In this document: one piece after another, positions 1 through 4,846 of the stretch
How positions within the stretch are numbered: the first letter of the stretch is position 1
Layout of the letters: each line of letters begins with the position of its first letter
Origin: Nitrospirota bacterium
Lineage (GTDB): Bacteria > Nitrospirota > UBA9217
Assembly: GCA_021788515.1 (NCBI GenBank)
Contig: JAJYKN010000101.1
Span: 1-5,948 of the forward strand
Direction of reading: 5' to 3'
DNA: 5,948 bases
Program-made: the position numbers and the translations under genes
Notes under the pieces: model-generated
Told to the model about the DNA's origin: nothing
Databases searched by the model: none
The model's input: the letters and a program-made list of their open reading frames with translations, nothing else

Positions 1-46
1 GTCCAGAGTTCTTTAAGCTTGACAAGGATTACCGATTCTGTTAAGT

Positions 47-55
47 TGCTACAAT
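47..55 (+). promoter_or_regulatory. Putative extended -10 promoter of the Lys-rich protein gene
   Basis: The sequence TGCTACAAT matches an extended -10 element (TGn followed by TACAAT, five of six to consensus). It would start transcription near base 62, giving a leader of about 20 bases before the ATG at 83. A perfect TTGACA lies at 19-24, but 25 bases separate it from this -10, too far for a normal sigma-70 pair. Pairing TTGACA at the correct spacing gives only TAAGTT at 42-47, a poor -10. The assignment rests on motif match alone. Confidence 0.4.
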
Positions 56-68
56 TCTATAACGGAAG

Positions 69-76
69 GGAGGTGA
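69..76 (+). promoter_or_regulatory. Strong ribosome binding site
   Basis: GGAGGTGA is fully complementary to the 3' end of 16S rRNA and sits six bases before the ATG at 83. It fixes the start of the small exported protein and suggests efficient translation, consistent with an abundant small protein. Confidence 0.8.
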
Positions 77-82
77 AACTAA

Positions 83-316
83 ATGAAAAAGATTATTGCT
101 CTTTTCACGGCAATGGCGTTTGCTCTTACCCTCGGCGTAGCATTCGCAGAGGAGGCAGCAGCCCCGGCAGCCCCGGCAGCAGCAGCTCCTGAGAAGGCCC
201 CTGTAAAGAAGGCCAAAAAGGAAAAGAAAGCCAGGAAAGTAAAGAAAGCCAAGAAGGTAAAGAAAGCCAAGAAGGAAGCTGCAAAGAAGGAAGAGGCAGC
301 ACCGGCAGGCAAGTAG
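83..316 (+). CDS. Small exported Lys/Ala-rich protein
   Basis: This 77-residue protein begins with a clear Sec signal peptide: Lys at 2-3, a hydrophobic core at about 4-20, and a likely cut after AFA at 20-22. Residues 23-40 form an Ala/Pro/Glu-rich linker. Residues 41-64 are four hexapeptides of the form [V/E]KKA[K/R]K, encoded by four 18-base units at 203-274 of which the last two are identical. The tail is Lys/Glu/Ala-rich. The mature product would be a very basic, disordered periplasmic or secreted peptide with no enzymatic motif. I cannot assign a function. Acid-shock proteins such as Asr are also small, exported and basic, but that is only a compositional likeness. The gene stands alone with its own ribosome site and terminator. 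It is convergent with the DUF4253 gene. Confidence 0.8.
   Translation: MKKIIALFTAMAFALTLGVAFAEEAAAPAAPAAAAPEKAPVKKAKKEKKARKVKKAKKVKKAKKEAAKKEEAAPAGK
203..274 (+). repeat. Four tandem 18-bp units coding for KKAKK-type hexapeptides
   Basis: Units lie at 203-220, 221-238, 239-256 and 257-274. The last two are identical (GTAAAGAAAGCCAAGAAG) and the first two differ at a few bases. They encode VKKAKK, EKKARK, VKKAKK and VKKAKK. Identity of the last two units, including at third positions, suggests recent unit duplication, so copy number may vary between strains. Confidence 0.8.
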
Positions 317-380
317 TATCCCTATACCGCTATTTCATTATACTCAGCGGGAAAAAATGTTATTTTGGATGAACGTTTTG

Positions 381-409
381 AAGCAGGCGGAATCCCGCCT
401 GCTTTTTTT
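381..409 (+). terminator. Rho-independent terminator of the Lys-rich protein gene
   Basis: AAGCAGGCGG and CCGCCTGCTT form a perfect ten-pair stem around the loop AATC, followed directly by a run of T to base 409. The T run follows the stem only on the plus strand, so it ends the small gene at 83-316. It would not act as a standard terminator for the convergent gene. Confidence 0.9.
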
Positions 410-420
410 ATTCTCACATC

Positions 421-436
421 CACGTGCTTCCACGTG
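421..436. repeat. CACGTG inverted repeat between convergent genes
   Basis: Two copies of the palindrome CACGTG (421-426 and 431-436) flank the tetraloop CTTC, so they can form a six-pair hairpin or act as two identical palindromic sites. It lies about 20 bases past the stop of the DUF4253 gene on the minus strand but has no adjoining U run there, so a role as terminator is weak. Confidence 0.4.
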
Positions 437-456
437 TCACGTTCCACCGCCGGGAT

Positions 457-1428
457 CTAATCCCACCAGAGGAACAGATGTTTTGTTTTTCTGATTTCTT
501 TCACGAGTCCATCGACCGAACCCGGGCCCTGATCAACGGCATCAGGACAAATATCGTATACTTCTTGGGCAAAGGCTTTCAAGTCTGCTGGCAGGATTTT
601 AAATTCAATTTCTACCCAGTCGTTGTCGGCGCCGACAATATCGAAGGGGGCGCTCGTTTCCCAGTCCTTGAGCCAGTCGATTACATCCTGGTTGGAAATG
701 TCGTATTCGTTTCCGTTGGTGTGCATAACACGGAGGATATCGTACTGATCCTTTCCCTTCAGCACGCCGATCTTTTCGGTCTTGATCCCGGCATTCATCT
801 CGGCCACGAACGCCATATAATGATGCGGCTGGAGTTTCCGGCGGAGAAGGGCAAGGATGCTGTCCGTTTTTTCCTCGGGCACCGACACGACGATACCGGG
901 GGCAATAATCTGGTACCCGTCCGCATCAAAACCGACAAGGCGCCCGATGCGTTCATGGGTTATTTCCTTCACCAGGATAAGAACCTGCCGGTCAAAGCCG
1001 ATGGTCTTAGCGAGTTCCTCGGCATAGGGAGACAAGACCGCCCATGTGCTGGTAACACTGCTGGTCACGAGGGAGGCAATACTGCCCGTTGCGCCGGTGG
1101 CAAGGCCCTTTTTTATACGGCTCCCCGTCATGCTGCTTGTCACGCCGCTTGCGAGGCTCCCTGTTGTTCTGCTTGCCACGCTTGGCGTCGGCCTGGTTGC
1201 CATGCTGCCGGTAGCCCTGCTTGCCATGCTTGACGACGGGCTGGTTGCCACGCTCCCGGTCATCCTGTTGACATTGCCCGAAGTTGAGCTGTTTGTTACG
1301 GTGCTTGCCGCACTTTTAGTCGGACCAGTGGTGGCGCTTTCTTTTATTCCGTTGTTTGCCCCCATCAGCAGCGGCACGCAGAGGACCGAAGCTGCCAGAT
1401 ACAGGCATTGCCGGAGCATCATGTTCAT
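457..1428 (-). CDS. Exported DUF4253 domain protein with Ser/Thr octapeptide repeats
   Basis: The product has 323 residues. Residues 1-24 look like a signal peptide (Arg6, hydrophobic core 8-23, no lipobox Cys). Residues 30-128 are rich in Ser, Thr, Ala and Gly; 56-103 hold six consecutive octapeptides such as ATGSMATR and TTGSLASG, with two more at 113-128. Residues 129-323 are globular. The C-terminal part matches the DUF4253 family as I know it: HTNGNEYDISNQDVI near 236-250, DWVEIEF at 270-276, LPADLKAFAQEVYDICPD near 279-296, VDQGPGS at 298-304 and the terminal WWD. The biochemical role of DUF4253 is unknown. The ATG at 1428 has AAGAGGAA at 1437-1444 as ribosome site. A signal peptide and repeat stalk ahead of DUF4253 suggest an extracytoplasmic protein, which seems unusual for this family (inference). 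It has its own promoter; I see no terminator between nth and it, so read-through is possible. Confidence 0.82.
   Translation of the reverse strand: MNMMLRQCLYLAASVLCVPLLMGANNGIKESATTGPTKSAASTVTNSSTSGNVNRMTGSVATSPSSSMASRATGSMATRPTPSVASRTTGSLASGVTSSMTGSRIKKGLATGATGSIASLVTSSVTSTWAVLSPYAEELAKTIGFDRQVLILVKEITHERIGRLVGFDADGYQIIAPGIVVSVPEEKTDSILALLRRKLQPHHYMAFVAEMNAGIKTEKIGVLKGKDQYDILRVMHTNGNEYDISNQDVIDWLKDWETSAPFDIVGADNDWVEIEFKILPADLKAFAQEVYDICPDAVDQGPGSVDGLVKEIRKTKHLFLWWD
1045..1263 (-). repeat. Degenerate 24-bp tandem repeat coding for Ser/Thr octapeptides
   Basis: Read on the minus strand, the pattern x-T-[G/S/P]-S-[V/M/L/I]-A-[S/T]-x recurs every 24 bases. Six units run without interruption at 1120-1263. 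A nine-residue insert (RIKKGLATG) follows, then two further units down to 1045. The units differ from one another at the base level, so the repeat is not freshly expanded. The period of eight with one conserved hydrophobic position suggests a regular extended or beta-type stalk, but no structure can be assigned. Confidence 0.7.
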
Positions 1429-1488
1429 ACGCTCTATTCCTCTTCGCAGAAAGCCGGATTCAAGGGGATCCCGATGACAACGGCGCCC

Positions 1489-1518
1489 ATTTTATCATAC
1501 TCGTGTATAGGAAAACAA
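1489..1518 (-). promoter_or_regulatory. Putative promoter of the DUF4253 gene
   Basis: On the minus strand TGATAAAAT (1489-1497) is an extended -10 element with TAAAAT, five of six to consensus. TTGTTT (1513-1518) is a weak -35 at a spacing of 18. Transcription would start near 1482, leaving a leader of about 50 bases before the ATG at 1428. The position in the gap after nth supports independent expression of the DUF4253 gene. Confidence 0.5.
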
Positions 1519-1519
1519 T

Positions 1520-1550
1520 GGTTATATCACATTCCTGGCTATATCGCATT
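1520..1550 (-). repeat. Tandem 14-bp direct repeat, possible regulator site
   Basis: On the minus strand AATGCGATATAGCC (1537-1550) and AATGTGATATAACC (1520-1533) are direct repeats matching at 12 of 14 bases with a period of 17. They sit directly upstream of the proposed -35 at 1513-1518, a place where activators often bind. No known operator is recognised. Apart from this repeat and the promoter, the 141-base gap 1429-1569 shows no gene and no intrinsic terminator for nth. Confidence 0.4.
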
Positions 1551-1569
1551 CTGGGGGAGGGGCACCGGC

Positions 1570-2205
1570 TCAGATGGTTCTCGACGGACAGATATCGAAG
1601 AGCACACATTGGTCATGTTTCGGTTTTTTCGCCTGGCAGACCGCCCTGCCGTGAAAAATAAGGAGGTGGGAAAGGTTCCCCCACTCCTTCCGCGGCGCAA
1701 GCAGCATCAGATCGTTCTCGATCTTGACGGGATCTTCATGCTTCGTCAAGCCGAGACGATAGGCGAGTCGCTTGACATGGGTGTCCACGGCAATGCCGTC
1801 ATTGATGCCGAAGGCGCTCGAGAGTACGATGTTTGCGGTCTTTCTCGCCACACCGGGCAGCAGGACCAGCTCTTCCATGGATCTCGGGACCTCGCCGTTG
1901 AACTGCGTAAGCACCATCTTTGCCGCGTTGTTGATGTTCCTTGCCTTGTTCTTGTAGAAGTTGACCGACGCCACATCCTGCGCCAGTTTTTCCGGCGTCG
2001 TGTTCGCAAAATCCTCGATCGCGGGGTATTTCCTGAACAACGTCGCGGTCACCTTGTTCACCTGGATGTCCGTCGTCTGCGCCGACAGGATGGTCGCCGC
2101 AAGGAGTTGGAACGGAGTGGAAAAGGTCAACGCTGTCTGCGGCGTCCCGGCATATTCCTTCTTGAGCCGTTTTATTATTTCGGCTGCCTGTTTCTTTTTG
2201 TCCAT
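1570..2205 (-). CDS. nth: Endonuclease III, DNA glycosylase/AP lyase
   Basis: This is a base-excision repair enzyme that removes oxidised pyrimidines and cleaves at abasic sites. The product is 211 residues, the same length as the E. coli enzyme. Visible features are LLAATILSAQTTD near 34-46, the helix-hairpin-helix LPGVARKTAN at 116-125 with catalytic Lys122, and the GPD-loop Asp141 in VDTHVKRL. The C-terminal iron-sulphur region follows. The usual C-x6-C-x2-C-x5-C reads C190-x6-H197-x2-C200-x5-C206, so the second ligand is His (codon CAT at 1615-1617). The start chosen is the ATG at 2205, because AGGAGG lies just upstream at 2210-2215 and the protein then aligns with family N-termini; an upstream in-frame ATG at 2289 would add 28 unrelated residues inside the preceding gene. 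It is the last gene of the run from the carboxypeptidase, 28 bases after the TVP38 stop. The family call is very secure; the effect of His197 is unknown. Confidence 0.95.
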   Translation of the reverse strand: MDKKKQAAEIIKRLKKEYAGTPQTALTFSTPFQLLAATILSAQTTDIQVNKVTATLFRKYPAIEDFANTTPEKLAQDVASVNFYKNKARNINNAAKMVLTQFNGEVPRSMEELVLLPGVARKTANIVLSSAFGINDGIAVDTHVKRLAYRLGLTKHEDPVKIENDLMLLAPRKEWGNLSHLLIFHGRAVCQAKKPKHDQCVLFDICPSRTI

Positions 2206-2209
2206 GGTT

Positions 2210-2215
2210 CCTCCT
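2210..2215 (-). promoter_or_regulatory. Ribosome binding site deciding the nth start
   Basis: AGGAGG on the minus strand precedes the ATG at 2205 by four bases. The longer candidate start at 2289 lies within the TVP38 coding region, so this site supports the shorter protein. Confidence 0.75.
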
Positions 2216-2233
2216 GCCCGTTCATCGGAATAC

Positions 2234-2928
2234 TTACTTCCCCGGGAGCTCTTTTCCGCGCCGCAAGCGTCTCCAGATCGCGGGAACAAGCGCGAAGAGC
2301 GCCAGAATCACAAAGGCCATGATCATCCTTGTGGATAGGATTTCCGAAAGCGAATTAAGAGATCCGATCTGCTGACCGGCAAAAGCGTACACCACGGTGC
2401 CGGGGATGATGCCGAGCGACGTGGTCCAGACAAATGTCCAAAGCGGGATCTTGGTGAGCCCCGAGAGAAAATTGATGAGGAAAAAAGGGAACACCGGGAT
2501 CAGGCGCAACGTAAGCAGATAGCTGGTCCCGTTCCGCTCGATCTCATCGTTGAATTTTCGAAGCTGGCCCCGGTACTTTTCCTGCAACCGCTCCCCCAGA
2601 AGATAGCGTGCGGACAGAAAGGCGAAGGTCGCACCTGCCGTGGCGCCCAGATTCACGTACAGCGTGCCTGCCGCCGTATGGAACAAAAATCCGCCGGCAA
2701 GAGTTAAAATTGCGGCGCCGGGGAGAGACAGGGAAGCGGCAAGGACATAGACAGCAATGAAGGACAGGACCGACAGCCCGTAATGGGCCTGAACGAACAG
2801 CACAAGGGACTCCCGGTGTTGCTTCAGGTTCTCAAACGTGAGGATCGATCCCAGGGGCGAAGAGCGCGCAAGCACGATAAGCGCGCCAAGCAGAAAGAGC
2901 AGGAGCAGCTGTTTTTTTGTCTGGTCAT
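2234..2928 (-). CDS. TVP38/TMEM64 (DedA-like, SNARE-associated) membrane protein, apparent frameshift near the start
   Basis: The intact frame (2234-2875 from a GTG) encodes 213 residues of a TVP38/TMEM64-type inner-membrane protein. It shows several hydrophobic segments, GATAGATFAFLSARYLLGE (residues 77-95 of that frame) with the family's Gly-rich helix and Arg, and LRLIPVFPFFLINFLSGLTK (123-142). Members are thought to act in lipid or ion handling in membranes; no substrate can be named. The frame stays open upstream of the GTG and encodes QLLLLFLLGALIVLARSS, clearly the first membrane helix, but it reaches a stop without any ATG, GTG or TTG. The only nearby ATG is at 2928, one frame off. 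Joining the two at the A7 run (2912-2918) gives MTRQKKQLLLLFLLGALI and a normal 231-residue protein. I give the span with the ATG and treat the join as a -1 shift or a missing base. No Shine-Dalgarno is seen for either start. It lies 28 bases after the TIGR04282 gene. Confidence 0.75.
2911..2917 (-). other. A AAA AAC slippery-type heptamer at the frame junction
   Basis: In the frame of the ATG at 2928 the codons CAA AAA AAC contain A AAA AAC, a textbook X XXY YYZ heptamer for -1 ribosomal frameshifting, and seven As in a row also permit polymerase slippage. A -1 step here moves translation exactly into the TVP38 frame. Without it the zero frame ends as a 34-residue peptide. A possible stimulatory hairpin (GCGCGC at 2881-2886 with 2864-2869, loop 11) lies 24 bases downstream, farther than usual. 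A sequencing or assembly indel is the simplest alternative. Confidence 0.4.
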
Positions 2929-2956
2929 AGTTGATAGATTGCGAAGAGTTCGCCGA

Positions 2957-3670
2957 TTACCGCGGCTGATGTGGCGGAGCTTTGGTGAGGGCCCTTTCCA
3001 GACTGCTCGCGTATTGATGTAAGAACTGCCTGGTCCGCGCACCGGCTGATGCCCGATCATCCCGGGTGACAAACAGTTTCCAAAGATCTTCTTTCGTGTC
3101 AAGATCTGTGCAAGACGGCGATACGTGGACGGAAAGCGAAGCTCTGTGCATGCTCTCGACGGTTTTGCGAAATACCGTATTCGTGCTCCAGGGCATATCG
3201 CGAAAAATGCCGGGAACAAAGGTGCTTTTCTTGAACCCTACGAGGTAATACCCGCCGTCCTCCGCAGGTCCCAGCACGGCATCATGAGTGGAGAATGATC
3301 GAAAAGCGTCTGCGATCAGGTTATCCGTGAGCCCCGGGATGTCGCTCCCGATCAGAATGACATCGGCCGCGCCGTCGGCAAACACGCGAAGGAAGGCCTG
3401 TTCCATCCGTTCCCCCAGATCGCCGCCGAACTGGGGAAGGTAGGAATGGCCCCGGCCGAGCCATTTTTGCACGAGGTCAATTGCGTCCGGAGGGTCAAAG
3501 CAGATTCGGAACGGCGTCGCTGCCCGGTTGAGCACATCGATCGTATCCAGGACCATGCACTCGTAGAGCCGCAAAACCGTGTCGTCGTCCAGGTCGTGAG
3601 CGAGGCGGGACTTCACCTTCCCTCGCTCCGGAAGCTTGACGAAAAGAATAACGCAACGATCATCAGTCAT
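2957..3670 (-). CDS. TIGR04282 family (DUF2064) transferase, rSAM/selenodomain-associated transferase 1
   Basis: The 237-residue protein has the nucleotidyltransferase/glycosyltransferase-A fold signature of this family. VKLPERGKVKSRLA at 11-24 is the nucleotide-binding loop. Further motifs are GGDLGERM at 82-89, IGSDIPGL at 107-114 with the metal-binding Asp110, GPAEDGGYYLVG at 134-145, a Trp-Ser-Thr at 161-163 and DLDTKEDL at 189-196. It probably transfers a sugar or nucleotide moiety in the cytoplasm; the substrate is not established. About 40 residues after the last motif are an unconserved basic tail. The ATG at 3670 lies 22 bases after the carboxypeptidase stop with no good Shine-Dalgarno, so translational coupling is plausible. 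Its usual partner, TIGR04283, is encoded further upstream at 4847-5524. The family is certain from motifs, the reaction is not. Confidence 0.9.
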   Translation of the reverse strand: MTDDRCVILFVKLPERGKVKSRLAHDLDDDTVLRLYECMVLDTIDVLNRAATPFRICFDPPDAIDLVQKWLGRGHSYLPQFGGDLGERMEQAFLRVFADGAADVILIGSDIPGLTDNLIADAFRSFSTHDAVLGPAEDGGYYLVGFKKSTFVPGIFRDMPWSTNTVFRKTVESMHRASLSVHVSPSCTDLDTKEDLWKLFVTRDDRASAGARTRQFLHQYASSLERALTKAPPHQPR

Positions 3671-3692
3671 GGCTGCTGTTGGAAACGATCCG

Positions 3693-4670
3693 TCACCGGG
3701 CGACGTCTAAACAGGCTGGAGGCGCCTGCCGGTAGTGTTTTGTGAACAGGGGGTCTTCGATGGAGGAGAGCTGCTTCCAATTGATCTCAAAATCGACCGG
3801 ACTCGGAATGCTTTCCGGCGAGCAGGTTTGGGTCTGAATCAGGGGCTCTTCCGTGGAGACGATCATGCGTGAACTCGTCCCCAAATCGGCCAGCAGCTGC
3901 GCGCTTTCCCAGAGACGGCTCCGGGAACGGGCACCGAGAACGGCGGTGAAAATGAGGCCGTTCCCCGTATCCAGTGCGCCCACGAAACAGTGCCGGGCGT
4001 TTCTGGTAAAACCGGTCTTTCCGCCGACCATGTTTTCCCGGGACCACAGCAGGTCATCGGTATTCTCCAGGTACAATTCCCGTCCGGCAACAGTCTTGAC
4101 CAACCACTCTTTCTTGCCGATAATTTCCCTGATGAGCGGATAGGTGAGGGCCTTTTTCAGAATAATGGTCAGATCGCGGGCAGTGGTATATTGCCTGCCC
4201 TTGGGCATCCCCGAGGCGGTCACAAAATGAGTGTCATCGGCCCCGATCTCTTTTGCTTTTTGATTCATCAATTCCACAAATTTGCCCTCTGAGCCCGAGG
4301 TCGCCTCGGCCAAAGCCACGGCTGCGGAATTAATGGATTGCATGAGCGCCAGATGGAGCAGGTCCAAAACCGTGAGTTCATCGCCCGCCAAAAGTCTGGG
4401 TTTGATGGAGCGGACCGCCGCGGCTGCACGGCTTACCTTCACGATCACTGCCGGGTCCAGGCGATCGAGGGCAACCATGGCGGTCACGAGCTTGACCGTA
4501 CTGGCGGGAGGAAGCTTCTTTAAGGGGTTCTGCGAGTACAGGACGGCATCATTGTCGTCGATGACGATGCAGGCCTTGGCCGGTATGGCTTGCGGTGAAA
4601 AAGCTTCTGCGGATTTCGCCGTTGAAAAGAGGAAAACAGCACACAACGCGTAGCTGAATAGTCGTTTCAC
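3693..4670 (-). CDS. D-alanyl-D-alanine carboxypeptidase, peptidase family S11
   Basis: This penicillin-binding-protein-type enzyme trims the terminal D-Ala from peptidoglycan stem peptides in the periplasm. The 325-residue product has a signal peptide at 1-23 (Lys2-Arg3, hydrophobic core, cut near AEA). All three active-site motifs are present: Ser57-Thr-Val-Lys60 in PPASTVKLVTAM, Ser112-Ile-Asn114 in MQSINSAA, and Lys218-Thr-Gly220 in VGGKTGFT. SGMPKGRQYTTARDLTI at 153-169 is also typical. Full-length DacA/PBP5 is near 400 residues. Here only about 60 residues follow the catalytic domain, so the C-terminal beta domain and amphipathic anchor appear absent and the enzyme may be soluble. The start is a GTG at 4670 with GGAG six bases upstream. 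It is the first gene of a run with the TIGR04282, TVP38 and nth genes, led by the promoter at 4710-4718. It could equally be named dacA, dacC or a PBP7-like enzyme, so I give no symbol. Confidence 0.93.
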   Translation of the reverse strand: MKRLFSYALCAVFLFSTAKSAEAFSPQAIPAKACIVIDDNDAVLYSQNPLKKLPPASTVKLVTAMVALDRLDPAVIVKVSRAAAAVRSIKPRLLAGDELTVLDLLHLALMQSINSAAVALAEATSGSEGKFVELMNQKAKEIGADDTHFVTASGMPKGRQYTTARDLTIILKKALTYPLIREIIGKKEWLVKTVAGRELYLENTDDLLWSRENMVGGKTGFTRNARHCFVGALDTGNGLIFTAVLGARSRSRLWESAQLLADLGTSSRMIVSTEEPLIQTQTCSPESIPSPVDFEINWKQLSSIEDPLFTKHYRQAPPACLDVAR

Positions 4671-4709
4671 AGGGACTCCAAAATAAGATTAAAGGCATCA
4701 AACGCGGTC

Positions 4710-4718
4710 ATTATACCA
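4710..4718 (-). promoter_or_regulatory. Extended -10 promoter of the carboxypeptidase operon
   Basis: TGGTATAAT on the minus strand is a full-consensus -10 (TATAAT) with the TGn extension. The -35 position (TGGCGT at 4733-4738, spacing 17) is poor, as expected for extended -10 promoters. Transcription should start near 4703, about 33 bases before the GTG at 4670. The rest of the 176-base gap 4671-4846 shows no gene and no clear terminator for the TIGR04283 gene. Confidence 0.7.
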
Positions 4719-4846
4719 GAAAGAATTAAAATACGCCATTATTTCTCTCATTTTACGGCAGCTCCGGCAACGGCATCCTGGAATGCGGCCATGCAGCCCG
4801 ATGACTTTTCCCCTTTTTGGAGCGAGCCTTGAAAACCGCAGAAGCT

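Noticed and set aside
19..47. TTGACA with TAAGTT as a -35/-10 pair for the small gene
   Set aside because: The -10 matches consensus at only three of six positions; the extended -10 at 47-55 is the better candidate.
79..312. Open frame on the minus strand antisense to the Lys-rich gene, rich in Phe, Ala and Leu
   Set aside because: It mirrors the AAG/AAA and GCA repeats of the plus-strand gene. The plus frame has a signal peptide, perfect ribosome site and terminator; the minus frame has none.
327..350. Possible hairpin CCGCT/AGCGG before the terminator
   Set aside because: A stem of only five pairs with a 14-base loop is weak, and the run of A that follows does not act as a terminator tract.
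424..1233. Long plus-strand open frame of 269 codons across the DUF4253 gene
   Set aside because: The minus strand carries recognisable DUF4253 motifs, a signal peptide and a ribosome site. The plus frame has no recognisable domain and ends in a Cys/His-rich stretch that is only the complement of the 24-bp repeat.
1046..1477. Plus-strand hydrophobic repeat frame (LPVxLLATL-like)
   Set aside because: It is the reverse-complement reading of the Ser/Thr octapeptide repeat and has no start signals or homology.
2206..2289. Longer nth start at 2289 adding 28 residues
   Set aside because: The added residues overlap the TVP38 coding region and do not resemble Nth N-termini, and the AGGAGG site points to the ATG at 2205.
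1408..2322. Plus-strand frame of 304 codons opposite nth
   Set aside because: The minus strand encodes an unmistakable endonuclease III; the plus frame is Arg-rich shadow sequence.
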